Shown: positions 28,150-40,349 of the stretch, piece after piece
Layout: each line of letters opens with the position of its first letter
How positions within the stretch are numbered: the first letter of the stretch is position 1
NCBI GenBank assembly: GCA_902579985.1
Contig: CACHIV010000002.1
Location: 1 to 64,000 of the forward strand
Reading direction: 5' to 3'
Origin: an uncultured Pelagibacteraceae bacterium
GTDB lineage: Bacteria > Pseudomonadota > Alphaproteobacteria > Pelagibacterales > Pelagibacteraceae
Length of the DNA: 64,000 bases
The notes under the pieces: model-generated
Seen by the model: the letters and a program-made list of their open reading frames with translations, nothing else
Told to the model about the DNA's origin: nothing
The model's database searches: none
Position numbers and translations under genes: made by a program

Positions 28150-30776
28150 TATAAATTTTTAATAGTTAATGATATTTTTTTGATATCATCTTTTAAATTA
28201 ATATAGTTAGTTTTTTCTTGTTCAACAATATTTTTTGGTGCTCTATCCGTAAATCCTTTGTTAGATAATCGTTGAGATAACTTACCCATTTCTTCTTCAT
28301 ATTTATTCTTTCTTTTAATTAAGTTTTCTTTTATTAGATTTAAATCAATATTTTCATCAAAATATATCTTAAATATGTCACCAGATATAACTAGTGTAGC
28401 AGAAGGCTTTTGTTGATCTTTATCAAAGAAATTGTTGATACGACCAAGTTTTTTAAGAATTATTTCATTATTGTTCATCAAAGATTTGTTTTTTTTGGTA
28501 ATTTTATTTATTGAAATATCAATAAATGAACCAGGACTTACATTTAATTCATTTTTGAAAGATCTTAATTCTGAAATAATGTTAATGATTTTCTCCACAT
28601 CATTCATAGATTGATCTTTCTTAAATTTTCCAGTTGGCCAGTTAGCATGCATAAGGAAATTCTTATTTGACCTATCAAATTTGTTTTTTAACCAAATTTT
28701 CTCTGTAACAAAAGGTATAAATGGATGAAGTATAATTAGTATTTGTTTGAATATATAGGCAGATACTTCTTTTACTTCTTTTTTAGCTTTTTCATTGTCG
28801 GAAAATAAAATAGTTTTTGAAAGTTCGATGTACCAATCACAATATGAATGCCAAGCAAATTGGTAAGCATTTTTAGCGGCCTCGTCAAATCGATAATCTT
28901 TAAGATTTTTTTCAATCTTATCTTTTGTTTGAAGAAGTTCAGAATAAATCCATTTATTAATATTTAATGTAGTTTTAGGTGCTTTATCAATTTTACCAAA
29001 ATCACATTCATTGGTTATTAAAAAGTTGTTAGCATTCCATAATTTATTTAAAAAGTTTCTATATCCTTTAACCCTATCTTCAGAAAGTTTAACATCAGTT
29101 CCTGGTGATGCCATTGAAAGAAGTGTAAACCTTAAAGCATCTGCGCTATATTTATTTATTAAATCTAAAGGATCAATGACATTTCCTTTTGACTTAGACA
29201 TCTTTTGACCTTTTTCATCTCTAACTAAAGCATGAACATAAATATCTCTAAATGGTTCTTTGTTTAGAAACTCCATTCCAAACATCATCATTCTAGCAAC
29301 CCAAAAAAAGATAATATCAAAACCAGTAACTAAAACAGTTGTAGGATAAAATTTTTTAACGAAATCTTTTTTATCAGGCCAACCAAGTGTAGCAAATGGC
29401 CATAGTCCAGATGAAAACCAAGTATCTAAAACATCTTGATCTCTAACTAAACTTACTTCCTTTTTATAAAATTTTTTTGCTTGTTTTTTTGCGTCACTTT
29501 CATTTATAGCAACAAATATTTTTTTATCTGGTCCATACCATGCTGGTATTTGATGGCCCCACCAAAGTTGTCTGGAAATACACCAGGGCTCAATATTATT
29601 CATCCACTGAAAATAAGTTTTAGACCAATTAGCTGGAAAGAAATTTGTTTTTTTAGATTTAACTATTTTTTTTGCCTTAACTGATAATTTTTTTGCATTT
29701 ACAAACCATTGCTCCGTTAAGAAAGGTTCAATAATTGAATTTGATCTATCGCCATATGGCACTTTATTTTCAATATTTTCTTCTTTAACAAAAAAATCTT
29801 TTTCTTTTAATTCATCTAATATTTTTTTTCGTGCTTCAAATCTATCTAAACCAATGTAATCGTCAGGTGCATTTTTGTTAATTTTGCCTTCCTCAGTAAA
29901 AATATTTATAATATCTAATTTGTTTCTTTGACCTACATCATAATCATTAAAATCATGTGCTGGAGTAATTTTTAAGGCACCCGTTCCCTGATCTGGATCA
30001 GCATAATTATCTTTTATAATTTTAATTTTTCTTCCTACTATTGGAATTGTGACAATTTTACCTACATACTTTTTATATCTTTTGTCTTTTGGGTTTACAG
30101 CAACAGCTGTATCTCCAAGCATAGTTTCAGGTCTTGTGGTTGCTATTGTAATAAATTCAGTTGAATTAACTATTGGGTATCTAATGTAATAAATTTTTGA
30201 ATTTACTTCTCTTTGATCTACTTCTAAATCAGATATAGCTGTTTTGAGCACGGTGTCCCAATTAACTAATTTCTCAGCTTTATAAATTAATTTCTTTTTA
30301 TAGAGTTCAATAAAAACCTTTATTACGGATTTTGATAGGTTCTCATCCATTGTAAACGCATTTCGAGACCAATCGCAAGAACATCCTAATTTTTTAAGTT
30401 GATTTATAATTATGTCACCATATTGATTTTTCCATTCCCAAACTTTTTGAGTAAATTTTTCCCTACCTAAATCATTTTTATTTAAATTTTCTTTTTCAAG
30501 TTTTTTTTCGACTAAAGCTTGTGTAGCAATTCCCGCATGATCAGTTCCTGGTTGCCACAAAGTTTCATAGTTATTCATTCTGTAAAAGCGAACTAATAGA
30601 TCTTGTATAGAATTATTTAAGGCATGACCCATGTGTAAGCTTCCAGTAACATTAGGTGGTGGAATTACAATTGAAAATTTTTTTGAATTTTTTTTTGGTT
30701 TAAATAGCTCGTTTTTTTCCCAATAAGAATAAATATTATCTTCTACTTCTAAATGTATATATTTATTGCTATCCAT
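28149..30776 (-). CDS. valS: Valyl-tRNA synthetase
   Basis: [43 protein letters not shown]. Confidence 0.97.
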   Translation of the reverse strand: MDSNKYIHLEVEDNIYSYWEKNELFKPKKNSKKFSIVIPPPNVTGSLHMGHALNNSIQDLLVRFYRMNNYETLWQPGTDHAGIATQALVEKKLEKENLNKNDLGREKFTQKVWEWKNQYGDIIINQLKKLGCSCDWSRNAFTMDENLSKSVIKVFIELYKKKLIYKAEKLVNWDTVLKTAISDLEVDQREVNSKIYYIRYPIVNSTEFITIATTRPETMLGDTAVAVNPKDKRYKKYVGKIVTIPIVGRKIKIIKDNYADPDQGTGALKITPAHDFNDYDVGQRNKLDIINIFTEEGKINKNAPDDYIGLDRFEARKKILDELKEKDFFVKEENIENKVPYGDRSNSIIEPFLTEQWFVNAKKLSVKAKKIVKSKKTNFFPANWSKTYFQWMNNIEPWCISRQLWWGHQIPAWYGPDKKIFVAINESDAKKQAKKFYKKEVSLVRDQDVLDTWFSSGLWPFATLGWPDKKDFVKKFYPTTVLVTGFDIIFFWVARMMMFGMEFLNKEPFRDIYVHALVRDEKGQKMSKSKGNVIDPLDLINKYSADALRFTLLSMASPGTDVKLSEDRVKGYRNFLNKLWNANNFLITNECDFGKIDKAPKTTLNINKWIYSELLQTKDKIEKNLKDYRFDEAAKNAYQFAWHSYCDWYIELSKTILFSDNEKAKKEVKEVSAYIFKQILIILHPFIPFVTEKIWLKNKFDRSNKNFLMHANWPTGKFKKDQSMNDVEKIINIISELRSFKNELNVSPGSFIDISINKITKKNKSLMNNNEIILKKLGRINNFFDKDQQKPSATLVISGDIFKIYFDENIDLNLIKENLIKRKNKYEEEMGKLSQRLSNKGFTDRAPKNIVEQEKTNYINLKDDIKKISLTIKNL

Positions 30777-30901
30777 GGGTGTAAGTAGTTTATAATTTAA
30801 TAATTTAAATTAACAATAATCAAATTGAAACGTTATTTAATAGACTAATCAATAATATTTTATATATAAAGGGTACCCAATCGTATAATATAAGATCTAT
30901 T

Positions 30902-30975
30902 GGCATCGTGGCGGAATGGTTACGCAGAGGATTGCAAATCCTTCTATCCCAGTTCGATTCTGGGCGATGCCTCCA
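30902..30975 (+). tRNA. tRNA-Cys (GCA)
   Basis: GGCATCG/CGATGCC acceptor, anticodon arm GGATT-GCA-AATCC, T-loop GTTCGATTC, discriminator T, encoded CCA. Confidence 0.95.
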
Positions 30976-31026
30976 AAAAAAATTCTTGTTTTAGTTTGAA
31001 AAAAAAGTAAGTTCAGTTTTTAATAT

Positions 31027-31102
31027 TCCTCGGTAGCTCAGTTGGTAGAGCAGTTGACTGTTAATCAATTGGTCGCAGGTTCGAGTCCTGCCCGAGGAGC
31101 CA
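31027..31102 (+). tRNA. tRNA-Asn (GTT)
   Basis: TCCTCGG/CCGAGGA acceptor, anticodon loop CTGTTAA, GTTCGAGTC, encoded CCA. Confidence 0.95.
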
Positions 31103-31121
31103 AAAAATTTAATTTATATAA

Positions 31122-31493
31122 TTATCCAGTTTTAGAAATTACAGTATTTTGTAATTGTAAAGATTTACTGAATTTTATTTTTTGATCATTAGAAAGTTCC
31201 TTATACAATTTTGCTAAAAAATTATAATTAATATTCATATGACCTTCATTTAATTTTTCCAAGTTTATTGCGTATTCAGAAAAGTCTTCAAAAAAATAAT
31301 TAACAGGAACTTTCAAATAATTTGCTAATTGTAGTAATCTTATAGAACTTACTCCATTAGTTCCCTTTTCATATTTTTGTATTTGCTGAAATGTTACGTT
31401 GATTGCTTTTGCGACCTTTGTCTGAGTTAATCCTAAAGCTAGTCTTCTTAGTTTTAACTTATTACCCAAATGTTTATTAAAGTTATCTTCCAT
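31122..31493 (-). CDS. XRE-family transcriptional regulator
   Basis: LKLRRLALGLTQTKVAKAINVTFQQIQKYEKGTNGVSSIRLLQLANYL. Confidence 0.9.
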   Translation of the reverse strand: MEDNFNKHLGNKLKLRRLALGLTQTKVAKAINVTFQQIQKYEKGTNGVSSIRLLQLANYLKVPVNYFFEDFSEYAINLEKLNEGHMNINYNFLAKLYKELSNDQKIKFSKSLQLQNTVISKTG

Positions 31494-31667
31494 TAAGACC
31501 CCTCTTAAATGTTTTATTTAAACAGTATTCAACATATATTTTAAGGTTATCGCAACCTAAAAATTTATTTTATTTTCGTGGAATACTTAGAAAAATGAAA
31601 TCGTGTCAAGTGATTAAATTCAAATAAATTTAAATAATTCCCTTGAAATAACTAATAAAAATTCAAT

Positions 31668-32402
31668 CTATAATATCTGACTTAAAAAAAGCTTAGTTCT
31701 ATCACTTTTTGGATTAGCAAAAAACTCTTTAGTTTCAGCTCTTTCAACTATCATTCCTTCATCCATAAATACAACTTCATCAGCTACTTCTTTAGCAAAA
31801 CCCATTTCATGCGTAACAACTATCATTGTCATTCCACCTTTAGCTAGACTTACCATAGCATCTAGCACTTCTTTAATCATTTCTGGATCTAAAGCAGATG
31901 TGGGTTCATCAAATAACATTATTTTAGGCTCCATGCATAATGCTCGTGCAATTGCACATCTTTGTTGTTGACCACCTGACAATTGGCCTGGAAATTTACT
32001 AGCTTGATCATCAATTTGAACTTTTTTTAATTGATTAAGTGCTAACTCTTCAGCATGTTTTTTTGGCATTTTTTTTACCCATATTGGTGCAAGTGTGCAA
32101 TTATCTAAAATTGATAAATGTGGAAATAGATTGAACTGTTGAAATACCATTCCAACATTTGCTCTAATATTTTCTATATCTTTTGTGTTTTCTGATAATT
32201 CATTACCATCTACAACTATAGTGCCCTCTTGATGTTCTTCTAATCTATTAATGCATCTTATAAGAGTTGATTTACCAGATCCTGAAGGTCCACAAACTAC
32301 AATTTTTTTATTTGGCTCTACATCAAAATTAATATTCTTTAAAACTTGAAAATCTCCAAACCATTTATTCATATTATGAATCTTTATTATTGAGTCAGTC
32401 AT
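31668..32402 (-). CDS. aapP: General L-amino acid ABC transporter ATP-binding protein
   Basis: [28 protein letters not shown]; operon with two polar amino acid permeases and a binding protein. Confidence 0.88.
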   Translation of the reverse strand: MTDSIIKIHNMNKWFGDFQVLKNINFDVEPNKKIVVCGPSGSGKSTLIRCINRLEEHQEGTIVVDGNELSENTKDIENIRANVGMVFQQFNLFPHLSILDNCTLAPIWVKKMPKKHAEELALNQLKKVQIDDQASKFPGQLSGGQQQRCAIARALCMEPKIMLFDEPTSALDPEMIKEVLDAMVSLAKGGMTMIVVTHEMGFAKEVADEVVFMDEGMIVERAETKEFFANPKSDRTKLFLSQIL

Positions 32403-32403
32403 T

Positions 32404-33651
32404 TTATCTTTCAGTTTTATATTTTTCTTCTAAATTATAACTATATTTACTCATAGCATAACAAATTATCCAGAAAATTATAGAAGCAAAAACATATCCT
32501 TCCATTGCAAAACCTAACCATTCTGGGTTTGTTTTGGCTAATGCTAACATGCCAGCTAATTCTGCTAATCCTACAACAAAGATTAATGGAGTATCTTTAA
32601 CTAAAGCTAAAAAAGTATTAGCAATACCTGGAATAACTAATTTTAAGGCTTGAGGCAAAATAACAAATATATGCATTTTCCAATAACCCATACCTAAAGA
32701 TTTAGCGGCATCATATTGACCTCTTGGCAATGCTTGCAAACCACCTCTTATAACTTCAGCACAGTAAGCAGCCTCAAAAAGAGTAATAGCTATTATGACT
32801 CTAACAAGTTTATCCATGAAAAAATCTTCTGGCAAAAACATTGGAAACATTACCGATGACATAAATAAGACTGTTATTAAAGGAACGCCCCTCCAAAACT
32901 CTATATAACCTATAGAAATATACCTTATTGTTGGTAAAGTTGATCTTCTACCTAATGCTAATACCATGCCTAAAGGAAAACAAAATATTAAACAAAAAAA
33001 GGAAACAATAAATGTTAATGATAATCCTCCCCAAGCACCTGTTTCTACCCATTCTAATCCAAAAGCTCCCCCAGATATCAAATAGTATATTATCAAAAAA
33101 GCAATAATTGGATATATTATAACATAATATAATGCTAAATATTTTTTCAATTTTTCTTTTGCAAATAGACCCAGCATTCCAAGAGCTATAACTAGTATGA
33201 ATGCAACATTAACTCTCCAATGTAATTCATTTGGATACATTCCATACATAAATCTTTTAAACCAAACTTTTATATATGTCCAACATGCGCCAGTTCCTGT
33301 ACATGCATCCCTACTATCACCTGCAATATTTGCATCAAATACCATCCAGCTCATTGATGGTGGTATTGCTTTAATTATTAAAAAAATAATTAATAAAGTT
33401 AAAACAGCATTAAAATTTGAAGTATTTACATTTTTATTTAAAATATCTAAATGCTTTATTCCGGTATAATCTGCTCTTATTAAATAAAATCCGATTGTAC
33501 CCAAAATTAATGGTAAAAAAAGGCTAATTGATCCTGGAAAGAAACCAGTTAGGTTTAATTGAAAAAATGAGTTTAAAAAAACATCAATAAAACTGATTAA
33601 AACCAATGAGGATCCTAAATAAAGATTTGTCATAGATTTTTGAATAATCAT
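32404..33651 (-). CDS. aapM: General L-amino acid ABC transporter permease
   Basis: [43 protein letters not shown]. Confidence 0.88.
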   Translation of the reverse strand: MIIQKSMTNLYLGSSLVLISFIDVFLNSFFQLNLTGFFPGSISLFLPLILGTIGFYLIRADYTGIKHLDILNKNVNTSNFNAVLTLLIIFLIIKAIPPSMSWMVFDANIAGDSRDACTGTGACWTYIKVWFKRFMYGMYPNELHWRVNVAFILVIALGMLGLFAKEKLKKYLALYYVIIYPIIAFLIIYYLISGGAFGLEWVETGAWGGLSLTFIVSFFCLIFCFPLGMVLALGRRSTLPTIRYISIGYIEFWRGVPLITVLFMSSVMFPMFLPEDFFMDKLVRVIIAITLFEAAYCAEVIRGGLQALPRGQYDAAKSLGMGYWKMHIFVILPQALKLVIPGIANTFLALVKDTPLIFVVGLAELAGMLALAKTNPEWLGFAMEGYVFASIIFWIICYAMSKYSYNLEEKYKTER

Positions 33652-33653
33652 TG

Positions 33654-34805
33654 TTATTTTTCCTTAATCTCAATTTTCTTATTATACCAATTCATTAATG
33701 CTGCTATTGCTAAGCTTAATGACAAGTAAGTAAGCATAGTTATCGACACAATTTCAATAGCTTTACCAGTTTGCATCAATGCAGTTCCTGCAAATACTAA
33801 AACTAAATCTGGATAGGCTATAGCAGCTGCAAGAGACGAATTTTTTGTTAAATTTAAATATTGGTTAGTTGTTGGTGGAATTATTATTCTTAATGCTTGA
33901 GGCATAACAACTAATTTTAAAACTTGATTAGTATTTAAACCAATAGAAGCTGCAGCTTCCTTTTGACCTTTACTAATACCTTGGATTCCCGCTCTTACAC
34001 ATTCAGCAACAAATGTAGCTGTATAGAGTGATAAAGCTAAAGTTAGTGCTATAAGTTCTGGTGGAAGTCCAATTCCTCCCACATAAGTAAATGAAGTTGC
34101 TGATAATTGTTCTATAACTGGTAATTCAAAATTTAGAGTAACTCCTCCTATAATAAACGATAAAAGCGGAAGTATTATTATTAAGCCCAAAGAAATATAA
34201 AATACCGGTAATTGTTTACCTTCATTTTCCTGTAATTTTCTTGCATAAGTTTTAATAATTATAATACCAATAAAGGCTAATATTAATGAATAAAGAAATA
34301 TATTTAAATTATTCCAAATCATAGCAGGGATATAAAATCCTTTTATAGTTAAAAAAGAAATACCTAATAATGGTTCAGCATCTTGTGGCAATGGTAAAGC
34401 TCTAAGGGCAGCGTAATACCAAAAAAATATTTGTAATAATAAAGGTATATTTCTAAAAAACTCCACATACCAAGCTGCGGCATTTCTAATTAAATAATTC
34501 GGAGATAGTCTAGCAACTCCAACTATTACACCTAAGATAGTACATAATATGATTCCTAAAGATGCTACTAATAAAGTATTTAGTAGTGCTGCAACATATG
34601 CCCACCAATAAGGATCTAAGCCATCATACTCTACTAAGCTAAATTGTATATCAAAAGATGCTTCTTGTTTTAGAAAACCAAAACCAAAATCTATACCTCT
34701 ATTGTCCATGTTAACTTGTGCATTAAAGGTAAAAAATCCAAGAATTAAGACAACAAATAATAAAGTTAGAATTTGAGGTAATATTTTTTTAATTTTATTA
34801 TTCAT
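33654..34805 (-). CDS. aapQ: General L-amino acid ABC transporter permease
   Basis: EFFRNIPLLLQIFFWYYA; ECVRAGIQGISKGQKEAAASIGL. Confidence 0.88.
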   Translation of the reverse strand: MNNKIKKILPQILTLLFVVLILGFFTFNAQVNMDNRGIDFGFGFLKQEASFDIQFSLVEYDGLDPYWWAYVAALLNTLLVASLGIILCTILGVIVGVARLSPNYLIRNAAAWYVEFFRNIPLLLQIFFWYYAALRALPLPQDAEPLLGISFLTIKGFYIPAMIWNNLNIFLYSLILAFIGIIIIKTYARKLQENEGKQLPVFYISLGLIIILPLLSFIIGGVTLNFELPVIEQLSATSFTYVGGIGLPPELIALTLALSLYTATFVAECVRAGIQGISKGQKEAAASIGLNTNQVLKLVVMPQALRIIIPPTTNQYLNLTKNSSLAAAIAYPDLVLVFAGTALMQTGKAIEIVSITMLTYLSLSLAIAALMNWYNKKIEIKEK

Positions 34806-34820
34806 TTATATGATACTAAA

Positions 34821-34850
34821 AAAAAGGGCTAGATAAATCTAGCCCTTTTT
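34821..34850 (-). terminator. Hairpin with T-tract between aapJ and aapQ
   Basis: AAAAAGGGCTAGA-TAAA-TCTAGCCCTTTTT. Confidence 0.8.
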
Positions 34851-34869
34851 TACAATTTATTACTTAAAA

Positions 34870-35907
34870 TTATCTTGATGGTGGAACGTATAAAATACCA
34901 CCTTTAGTCCATAATTCATTTGGACCTCTGTCTGGTAAGATACCAGTGTCAGCTATATTTCTTTTATAGCTTTCACCGTAATTTCCAACTTGCTTGATTA
35001 TTCTTAAGTTCCACTCGTTATCTAAACCGAATGCTGCACCCATTTCACCTTCAGCTCCAACTAATCTTTTGATAGCAGGATTATCTGAAGTTTTCATTGA
35101 ATCAGCATTAGCAGAAGTAATACCATACTCCTCAGCTTCGATCATAGTATTTAAAGACCATCTTACGATATCTTCCCATACTGCATCACCTTGACGAACA
35201 ACAGGACCTAAAGGTTCTTTTGAAATCGTTTCAGGTAAAACTACGTGTTCATCTGGATTGCTTAATTTAATTCTTTGAGCAGCTAAACCAGACTTATCAG
35301 TTGTGTAAGTATCACATCTTCCAGCATCGTATGCAGCTACAACCTCATCAGCTTTTTCAAAAGTTACTGGAGTATAAGAAATTCCTTTAGAATTAAAGAA
35401 GTCTCTCATATTTAGCTCAGTTGTTGTACCTAAGTTAGTACAAGCTGAGATACCATCTTTGAATTGGCTTGTTGAAGTAATACCAGAACTTTTTCTAACC
35501 ATGAAACCTTGACCATCGTAGAAGTTGACTCCAACGAAAGTAAGTCCGATATCTGCATCTCTAGAAAGTGTCCAAGTTGTGTTTCTAGACAAGATATCAA
35601 TCTCTCCAGAAGTTAGAGCTGTGAATCTTTCTTTAGCACTTAGTGGAGTAAACTTAACTTTGTTTGCATCACCTAGTACTGCAGCAGCTACTGCTCTACA
35701 TACATCAACATCAACACCAGTCCAATTTCCAGCTGCATCAGCATTTGAAAATCCTGGTAGACCTTGAGATACACCACATCTTACAAAACCTTTTTTCTGA
35801 GTGTTTTTAAGAGTTTTAGATTTCTTTGCCATAGCTTCAGTTGAGAATGCAAAAAGCACAGCAACCATTGCTACGAAAGAAGTCAATTGTTTTACGTATT
35901 TAAACAT
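34870..35907 (-). CDS. aapJ: General L-amino acid ABC transporter substrate-binding protein
   Basis: VRCGVSQGLPGFSNADAAGNWTGVDVDVCRAVAAAVLGD; signal peptide. Confidence 0.92.
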   Translation of the reverse strand: MFKYVKQLTSFVAMVAVLFAFSTEAMAKKSKTLKNTQKKGFVRCGVSQGLPGFSNADAAGNWTGVDVDVCRAVAAAVLGDANKVKFTPLSAKERFTALTSGEIDILSRNTTWTLSRDADIGLTFVGVNFYDGQGFMVRKSSGITSTSQFKDGISACTNLGTTTELNMRDFFNSKGISYTPVTFEKADEVVAAYDAGRCDTYTTDKSGLAAQRIKLSNPDEHVVLPETISKEPLGPVVRQGDAVWEDIVRWSLNTMIEAEEYGITSANADSMKTSDNPAIKRLVGAEGEMGAAFGLDNEWNLRIIKQVGNYGESYKRNIADTGILPDRGPNELWTKGGILYVPPSR

Positions 35908-36075
35908 TATTTATTCCTCTGTTTGTTTATTTGTTAACAAATAATTCAAATTATAATTTGAATTAGATTTATTATTCATCATTATCTAATTGTGATCAAA
36001 GAAAATATTAATATCTTTCTAAATAATTTTAACTATATGTAGTGTAAAATTTAATCTTAATTATATATATAGTGA

Positions 36076-36152
36076 TGGCGCGCTCTGGAGGATTCGAACC
36101 TCCGACCCTCGGTTTAGAAAACCGATGCTCTATCCAGCTGAGCTAAGAGCGC
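36076..36152 (-). tRNA. tRNA-Arg (TCT)
   Basis: Reverse strand GCGCTCTTAGCTCAGCTGGATAGAGCATCGGTTTTCTAAACCGAGGGTCGGAGGTTCGAATCCTCCAGAGCGCGCCA. Confidence 0.95.
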
Positions 36153-36187
36153 AAAAAAATATTTATAACTATATTTATAATATTAAT

Positions 36188-37597
36188 TTAATTTTTAAAA
36201 AGAAATTTTTTACATATTATCAACAATGTTAAAAGCTCTATCCTTCCAATAACCATAAAAAAAATAAGATAATATTTAGTAAAAAATTGTAAATTATTAA
36301 AACTGAAGTCATTTAATCCATACATAGATGAATTTACAGTATTCATAATTGTAAGAATAGATAGTTTAAAGGAATTTTCAAATTCAACGCCACTCAAAGT
36401 CAATAAACATGTTAAAAAAAATAAAGAAAATATAAAAATGATTATAGATAAAAAATATTTATAAACTTCATTTAATTCAAATGATTCCTTGGCAAATAAA
36501 TGTTTATTAACAAAAATATTTTTTGGCTTACTATAAGATAATATTTCATTTATTGAGTATTTAAATAGTGAATAAATTTTTAAAAATCTTACTCCAGAAC
36601 TTGTTGAAAAAAAAGATCCTCCAATAATCACTAAAATCAAAAAAATAAAGGATAAATTTTTAGAATTACTTTCGAAAGAAAAACCTATATTTGAAATACT
36701 ACTTGTTAACGAAAAAAAGAGCTTAGAAAAATTATTATCAAAATTAAAAAAAGTAAAAAAAATAATTAATAATACTGAAAGATAAATTAATAAATAAATA
36801 TCTTCACTAAAAAAATTTATATTACGATTTTTAGTAAATATTAAATTATAAATTAAAAAAATACTAAAAAAGGAGGTTAATAATAATAAAGAAGTAATAA
36901 CTATCTGAGAATTATTTAATAGTATATTTGATAAATCATTTGTTGGTAAAAAACCACCAGATGAGATAATGGTCATGGCTAAATTTAGAGAATTAAATGA
37001 CCTGATATTAAAAAAGTTTAAAGTTATAAATATGAATAAAGTTATTGAGGAATATAATAAAAAAATTTTTAAAGATTGTTTTAAAGTTTCTGCTTTATTG
37101 AAAGATATAAAATTAGTTAAAGATTTTTTAAAACTATTATCAAAAATATCAATTAATAAAATAATTGAAAATAAAAAATAAAGACCTCCAATCCATTGAG
37201 AGGAAGAACGCCAAATAATTAAACTTTGATCGATATGTTTAATATTATCAAAAATTGTAAATCCAGTAGAGGTAAAACCAGATATAGATTCAAAATATGC
37301 ATTCAAAAAAGTTAAATTATATATACTGAAATAAAAAGGTATAGATATAATCAAAGGAAGAAAAAAATAACCTAAAATAATTGTTAAAATCTTTTCATAG
37401 ATTGAAGTTTTTTTTTCATCATTATTTTTAGAATAATAAAAAATTATTGCAAACAATATTGATACGAAAAAAGTCCAAACATAAGTATTTAAATTAAGAT
37501 AGAGATTTAAATAATATGAATATATAATATTAAGAAAAGATAAAATTGAAATTAAACCGCAAAAAATACTCAAATAAATGAGTTTAAAATATTTCAT
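36188..37597 (-). CDS. trkH: TrkH-family potassium uptake protein
   Basis: ESISGFTSTGFTIFDNI, WRSSSQWIGGLYFL, downstream of trkA. Confidence 0.88.
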   Translation of the reverse strand: MKYFKLIYLSIFCGLISILSFLNIIYSYYLNLYLNLNTYVWTFFVSILFAIIFYYSKNNDEKKTSIYEKILTIILGYFFLPLIISIPFYFSIYNLTFLNAYFESISGFTSTGFTIFDNIKHIDQSLIIWRSSSQWIGGLYFLFSIILLIDIFDNSFKKSLTNFISFNKAETLKQSLKIFLLYSSITLFIFITLNFFNIRSFNSLNLAMTIISSGGFLPTNDLSNILLNNSQIVITSLLLLTSFFSIFLIYNLIFTKNRNINFFSEDIYLLIYLSVLLIIFFTFFNFDNNFSKLFFSLTSSISNIGFSFESNSKNLSFIFLILVIIGGSFFSTSSGVRFLKIYSLFKYSINEILSYSKPKNIFVNKHLFAKESFELNEVYKYFLSIIIFIFSLFFLTCLLTLSGVEFENSFKLSILTIMNTVNSSMYGLNDFSFNNLQFFTKYYLIFFMVIGRIELLTLLIICKKFLFKN

Positions 37598-37601
37598 TTT
37601 A

Positions 37602-38993
37602 TTATACTGCGCTTATACGAAACATATTTTCTACATCTTCTAAAAAATCTTTTTTAGCAAGAAAAACAACTATATCATCCTTTTTAAAAATAAAATTAGA
37701 TCTGGGTATAATAACTTCTTCACCTCTAAGAACTGCACCAATTCTGATTTCATCTGGAAGATCTAAATTTTTTAATTCTTTATTGATCAATTCTGATGTG
37801 TCAATAATTTCAGCTTCAATAATTTCATATTCACCATTTAAGATACTATAAGCATTTTCAATTGTTCCTTTGTGAACATGTTTTAAAATACTAGAAACTG
37901 TATTCATTCTCGGATCAATTAGATCATCTATTTTTAATGAAGACTGAAGTAAAGAATAATTTGTTTTATTTATTAATGCCATTGTTCTTTTGTCATCTAA
38001 TTCTTTTTTGTCTTTATTGAATTTTTCAACTAATACACTTACCATTAAATTGTCTTCATCATCATTTGTTAACGCTAATACAGTTTGAACTTCTTCAAGA
38101 TTCGCCTCTAATAAAACTTCTTCATCAAGACCATCTCCATTAATTATAATTGTATTATTAAGTTCACCTGCAATGAATTCTGCTCTTTCTTTATTTTTTT
38201 CTATAATTTTGACTCTTGCAGAGTCAAAACTTTCCTCAAGATTTTTTGCTAAATTCAATCCAATATTACCACCTCCGATAATCAAAATTTTATTTGAGAT
38301 TTTTTCATTATGACCAAAAGCATTTAATGTTTCTTGCATTTGAGATGCATTTATAGCGATATATGCTCTATCTTCTTTTAACATGACATCATTTTTTCTT
38401 AACACTAAAAACTTATCATTTCTTATAACACCCATAATATTTGAATCTAATTTTGGAAATTTCTTCGTAAGATCATTAAGTTTTATATTAATCAGTGGGC
38501 ACTTTTCGTTTATTAATACTTCAAGTAATCTAATTTTATTTTTTGCAAAAGGAACATTATCTAAGGCACCTGGTGCTTCTAATTTCCTTTGTAATGATTT
38601 AGCAATTTCAATCTCTGGAGAAATAATAACATCAATAGGAAGATTTTCTTTACTATATACTTTTGTAAATTTTGGATTAAGATAATCTTGAGATCTAATT
38701 CGTGCAATCTTTTTTTGAACTTTGAAAATTGAAAAAGCAATTTGACATATCAACATATTTATTTCGTCATTTCTTGTAACAGCTATAATCATGTCTGCTT
38801 CAGAAGCATTAGCTTTTTCAAGTATAGAAGGATATGTGGCTTTACCAACTATTGCTTTTACATCTAAACTTTCGTTAATCTTTTTAATATCATCACTAGA
38901 CTGATCAACTACAGTAATAGAATGACCCTGTTCACCCAAAATTTTTGCTATTGTAAAACCAACTCTTCCGGCACCACAAACAATTATATTCAT
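37602..38993 (-). CDS. trkA: Potassium uptake regulatory protein TrkA
   Basis: MNIIVCGAGRVGFTIAKILGEQGH; second Rossmann domain IIGGGNIGLNLA. Confidence 0.93.
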   Translation of the reverse strand: MNIIVCGAGRVGFTIAKILGEQGHSITVVDQSSDDIKKINESLDVKAIVGKATYPSILEKANASEADMIIAVTRNDEINMLICQIAFSIFKVQKKIARIRSQDYLNPKFTKVYSKENLPIDVIISPEIEIAKSLQRKLEAPGALDNVPFAKNKIRLLEVLINEKCPLINIKLNDLTKKFPKLDSNIMGVIRNDKFLVLRKNDVMLKEDRAYIAINASQMQETLNAFGHNEKISNKILIIGGGNIGLNLAKNLEESFDSARVKIIEKNKERAEFIAGELNNTIIINGDGLDEEVLLEANLEEVQTVLALTNDDEDNLMVSVLVEKFNKDKKELDDKRTMALINKTNYSLLQSSLKIDDLIDPRMNTVSSILKHVHKGTIENAYSILNGEYEIIEAEIIDTSELINKELKNLDLPDEIRIGAVLRGEEVIIPRSNFIFKKDDIVVFLAKKDFLEDVENMFRISAV

Positions 38994-40349
38994 TTAATTT
39001 AATTCTTTAATTCCTAAACCCTTAAGTTTTCTATGTAAGGCTGATCTTTCCATGCCTATAAAATCAGCTGTTTTAGATATATTTCCATTAAATTTTTTCA
39101 ATTGAGTAGTTAAATACTCTTTTTCAAAATTTTCTCTAGCTTCTTTTAATGGCACAGATAAAGAGTTTTTTGATGGTTCATCTTTAATATCAGCTGTTTT
39201 TAATGACTCTTTAATTATAAGAGAAATTTTGTTTGAATTGTCTGGGGACAAAATTGCTATTCTTTCTATCAAATTTCTAAGTTCTCTAACATTACCTGGC
39301 CATTCATAATTTAATAAATAATTATCATTGGAATCAATATTTAATTTTTTTAAATTATAATTTTTTGAAATTTTTTCAGAAAAATATTCAATTAAATATG
39401 GAATATCAGAAACTCTATTTCTAAGTGGTTCTACATTAATCTCAAAAACATTAAGTCTATGATAAAGATCTTCTCTAAAATTACCAATTTCTATTTCATG
39501 TTTTATATCTTTACTAGAAGAGCATATAATTCTAACATCAACTTTAATATCGTGATCACCATTAATTCTCTTGAATTTTTGATCAATCAAAACACGTAAA
39601 ATTTTAGATTGTGTTTCAAGTGGGATTTCTGAAATTTCATCTATCAAGAGAATCCCACCAGATGATTTTTCTAAAGCTCCATAAGAAATTGCACCATTAT
39701 TTTTTTCTTCACCAAATAATTCTAGTTCATATTTTTCTATATCTAATAAAGCACCATTTAAAATTACAAAAGGACCTTTTTGTCGTTTAGATTCTTTATG
39801 AATTTTTCTTGCTATTAATTCTTTTCCAGATCCAGTTGGTCCATTTATAAAAATTCTGCTTTCTGAAATTGAAATTTTATCAATTTGTTCTTTAATGTTT
39901 TTAATATTTTCACTTTGACCAATTAATTCATATGAATAAAAAAGTTTATTTTCAAATTCCTTATTTTTATTCTTTAAATTAATATTTTCTACAGCCCGGT
40001 TAACAAAATTTAATAATCTTTCCTGGTTAAATGGTTTTTCAATAAACTCAAATGCACCAGCCTTTAGAGCTTTAATTGCCATTTCAACATTAGCATGACC
40101 TGTGATTGTAATAACAGGAATATTTTTATCTTTTCTTTTAATGTGTGATAAAAGTTCTAATCCATCATTATCACCTTTATCCAATTTAACATCTATAATT
40201 GCTACATCTGGAAGTTTTTTATCAATTTCATTTAATGCTTGATTATAATTCGCTGCTAATCTTGTTTTGTAACCTGCTTCTTTAATCAAATCATTTATAA
40301 TGTTTCTAATATCAGTATTATCATCTATTATTAATATTTCTGTACTCAT
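38994..40349 (-). CDS. ntrX: Sigma-54-type nitrogen response regulator NtrX
   Basis: Receiver, AAA+ GPTGSGKELIARKIH, C-terminal Fis-type HTH NISKTADFIGMERSALHRKLKGLG. Confidence 0.92.
   Translation of the reverse strand: MSTEILIIDDNTDIRNIINDLIKEAGYKTRLAANYNQALNEIDKKLPDVAIIDVKLDKGDNDGLELLSHIKRKDKNIPVITITGHANVEMAIKALKAGAFEFIEKPFNQERLLNFVNRAVENINLKNKNKEFENKLFYSYELIGQSENIKNIKEQIDKISISESRIFINGPTGSGKELIARKIHKESKRQKGPFVILNGALLDIEKYELELFGEEKNNGAISYGALEKSSGGILLIDEISEIPLETQSKILRVLIDQKFKRINGDHDIKVDVRIICSSSKDIKHEIEIGNFREDLYHRLNVFEINVEPLRNRVSDIPYLIEYFSEKISKNYNLKKLNIDSNDNYLLNYEWPGNVRELRNLIERIAILSPDNSNKISLIIKESLKTADIKDEPSKNSLSVPLKEARENFEKEYLTTQLKKFNGNISKTADFIGMERSALHRKLKGLGIKELN

Noticed and set aside
31556-31570. 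Short hairpin-like AGGTTATCGCAACCT upstream of the XRE gene
   Set aside because: Only a 5-bp stem; not distinguishable from chance.
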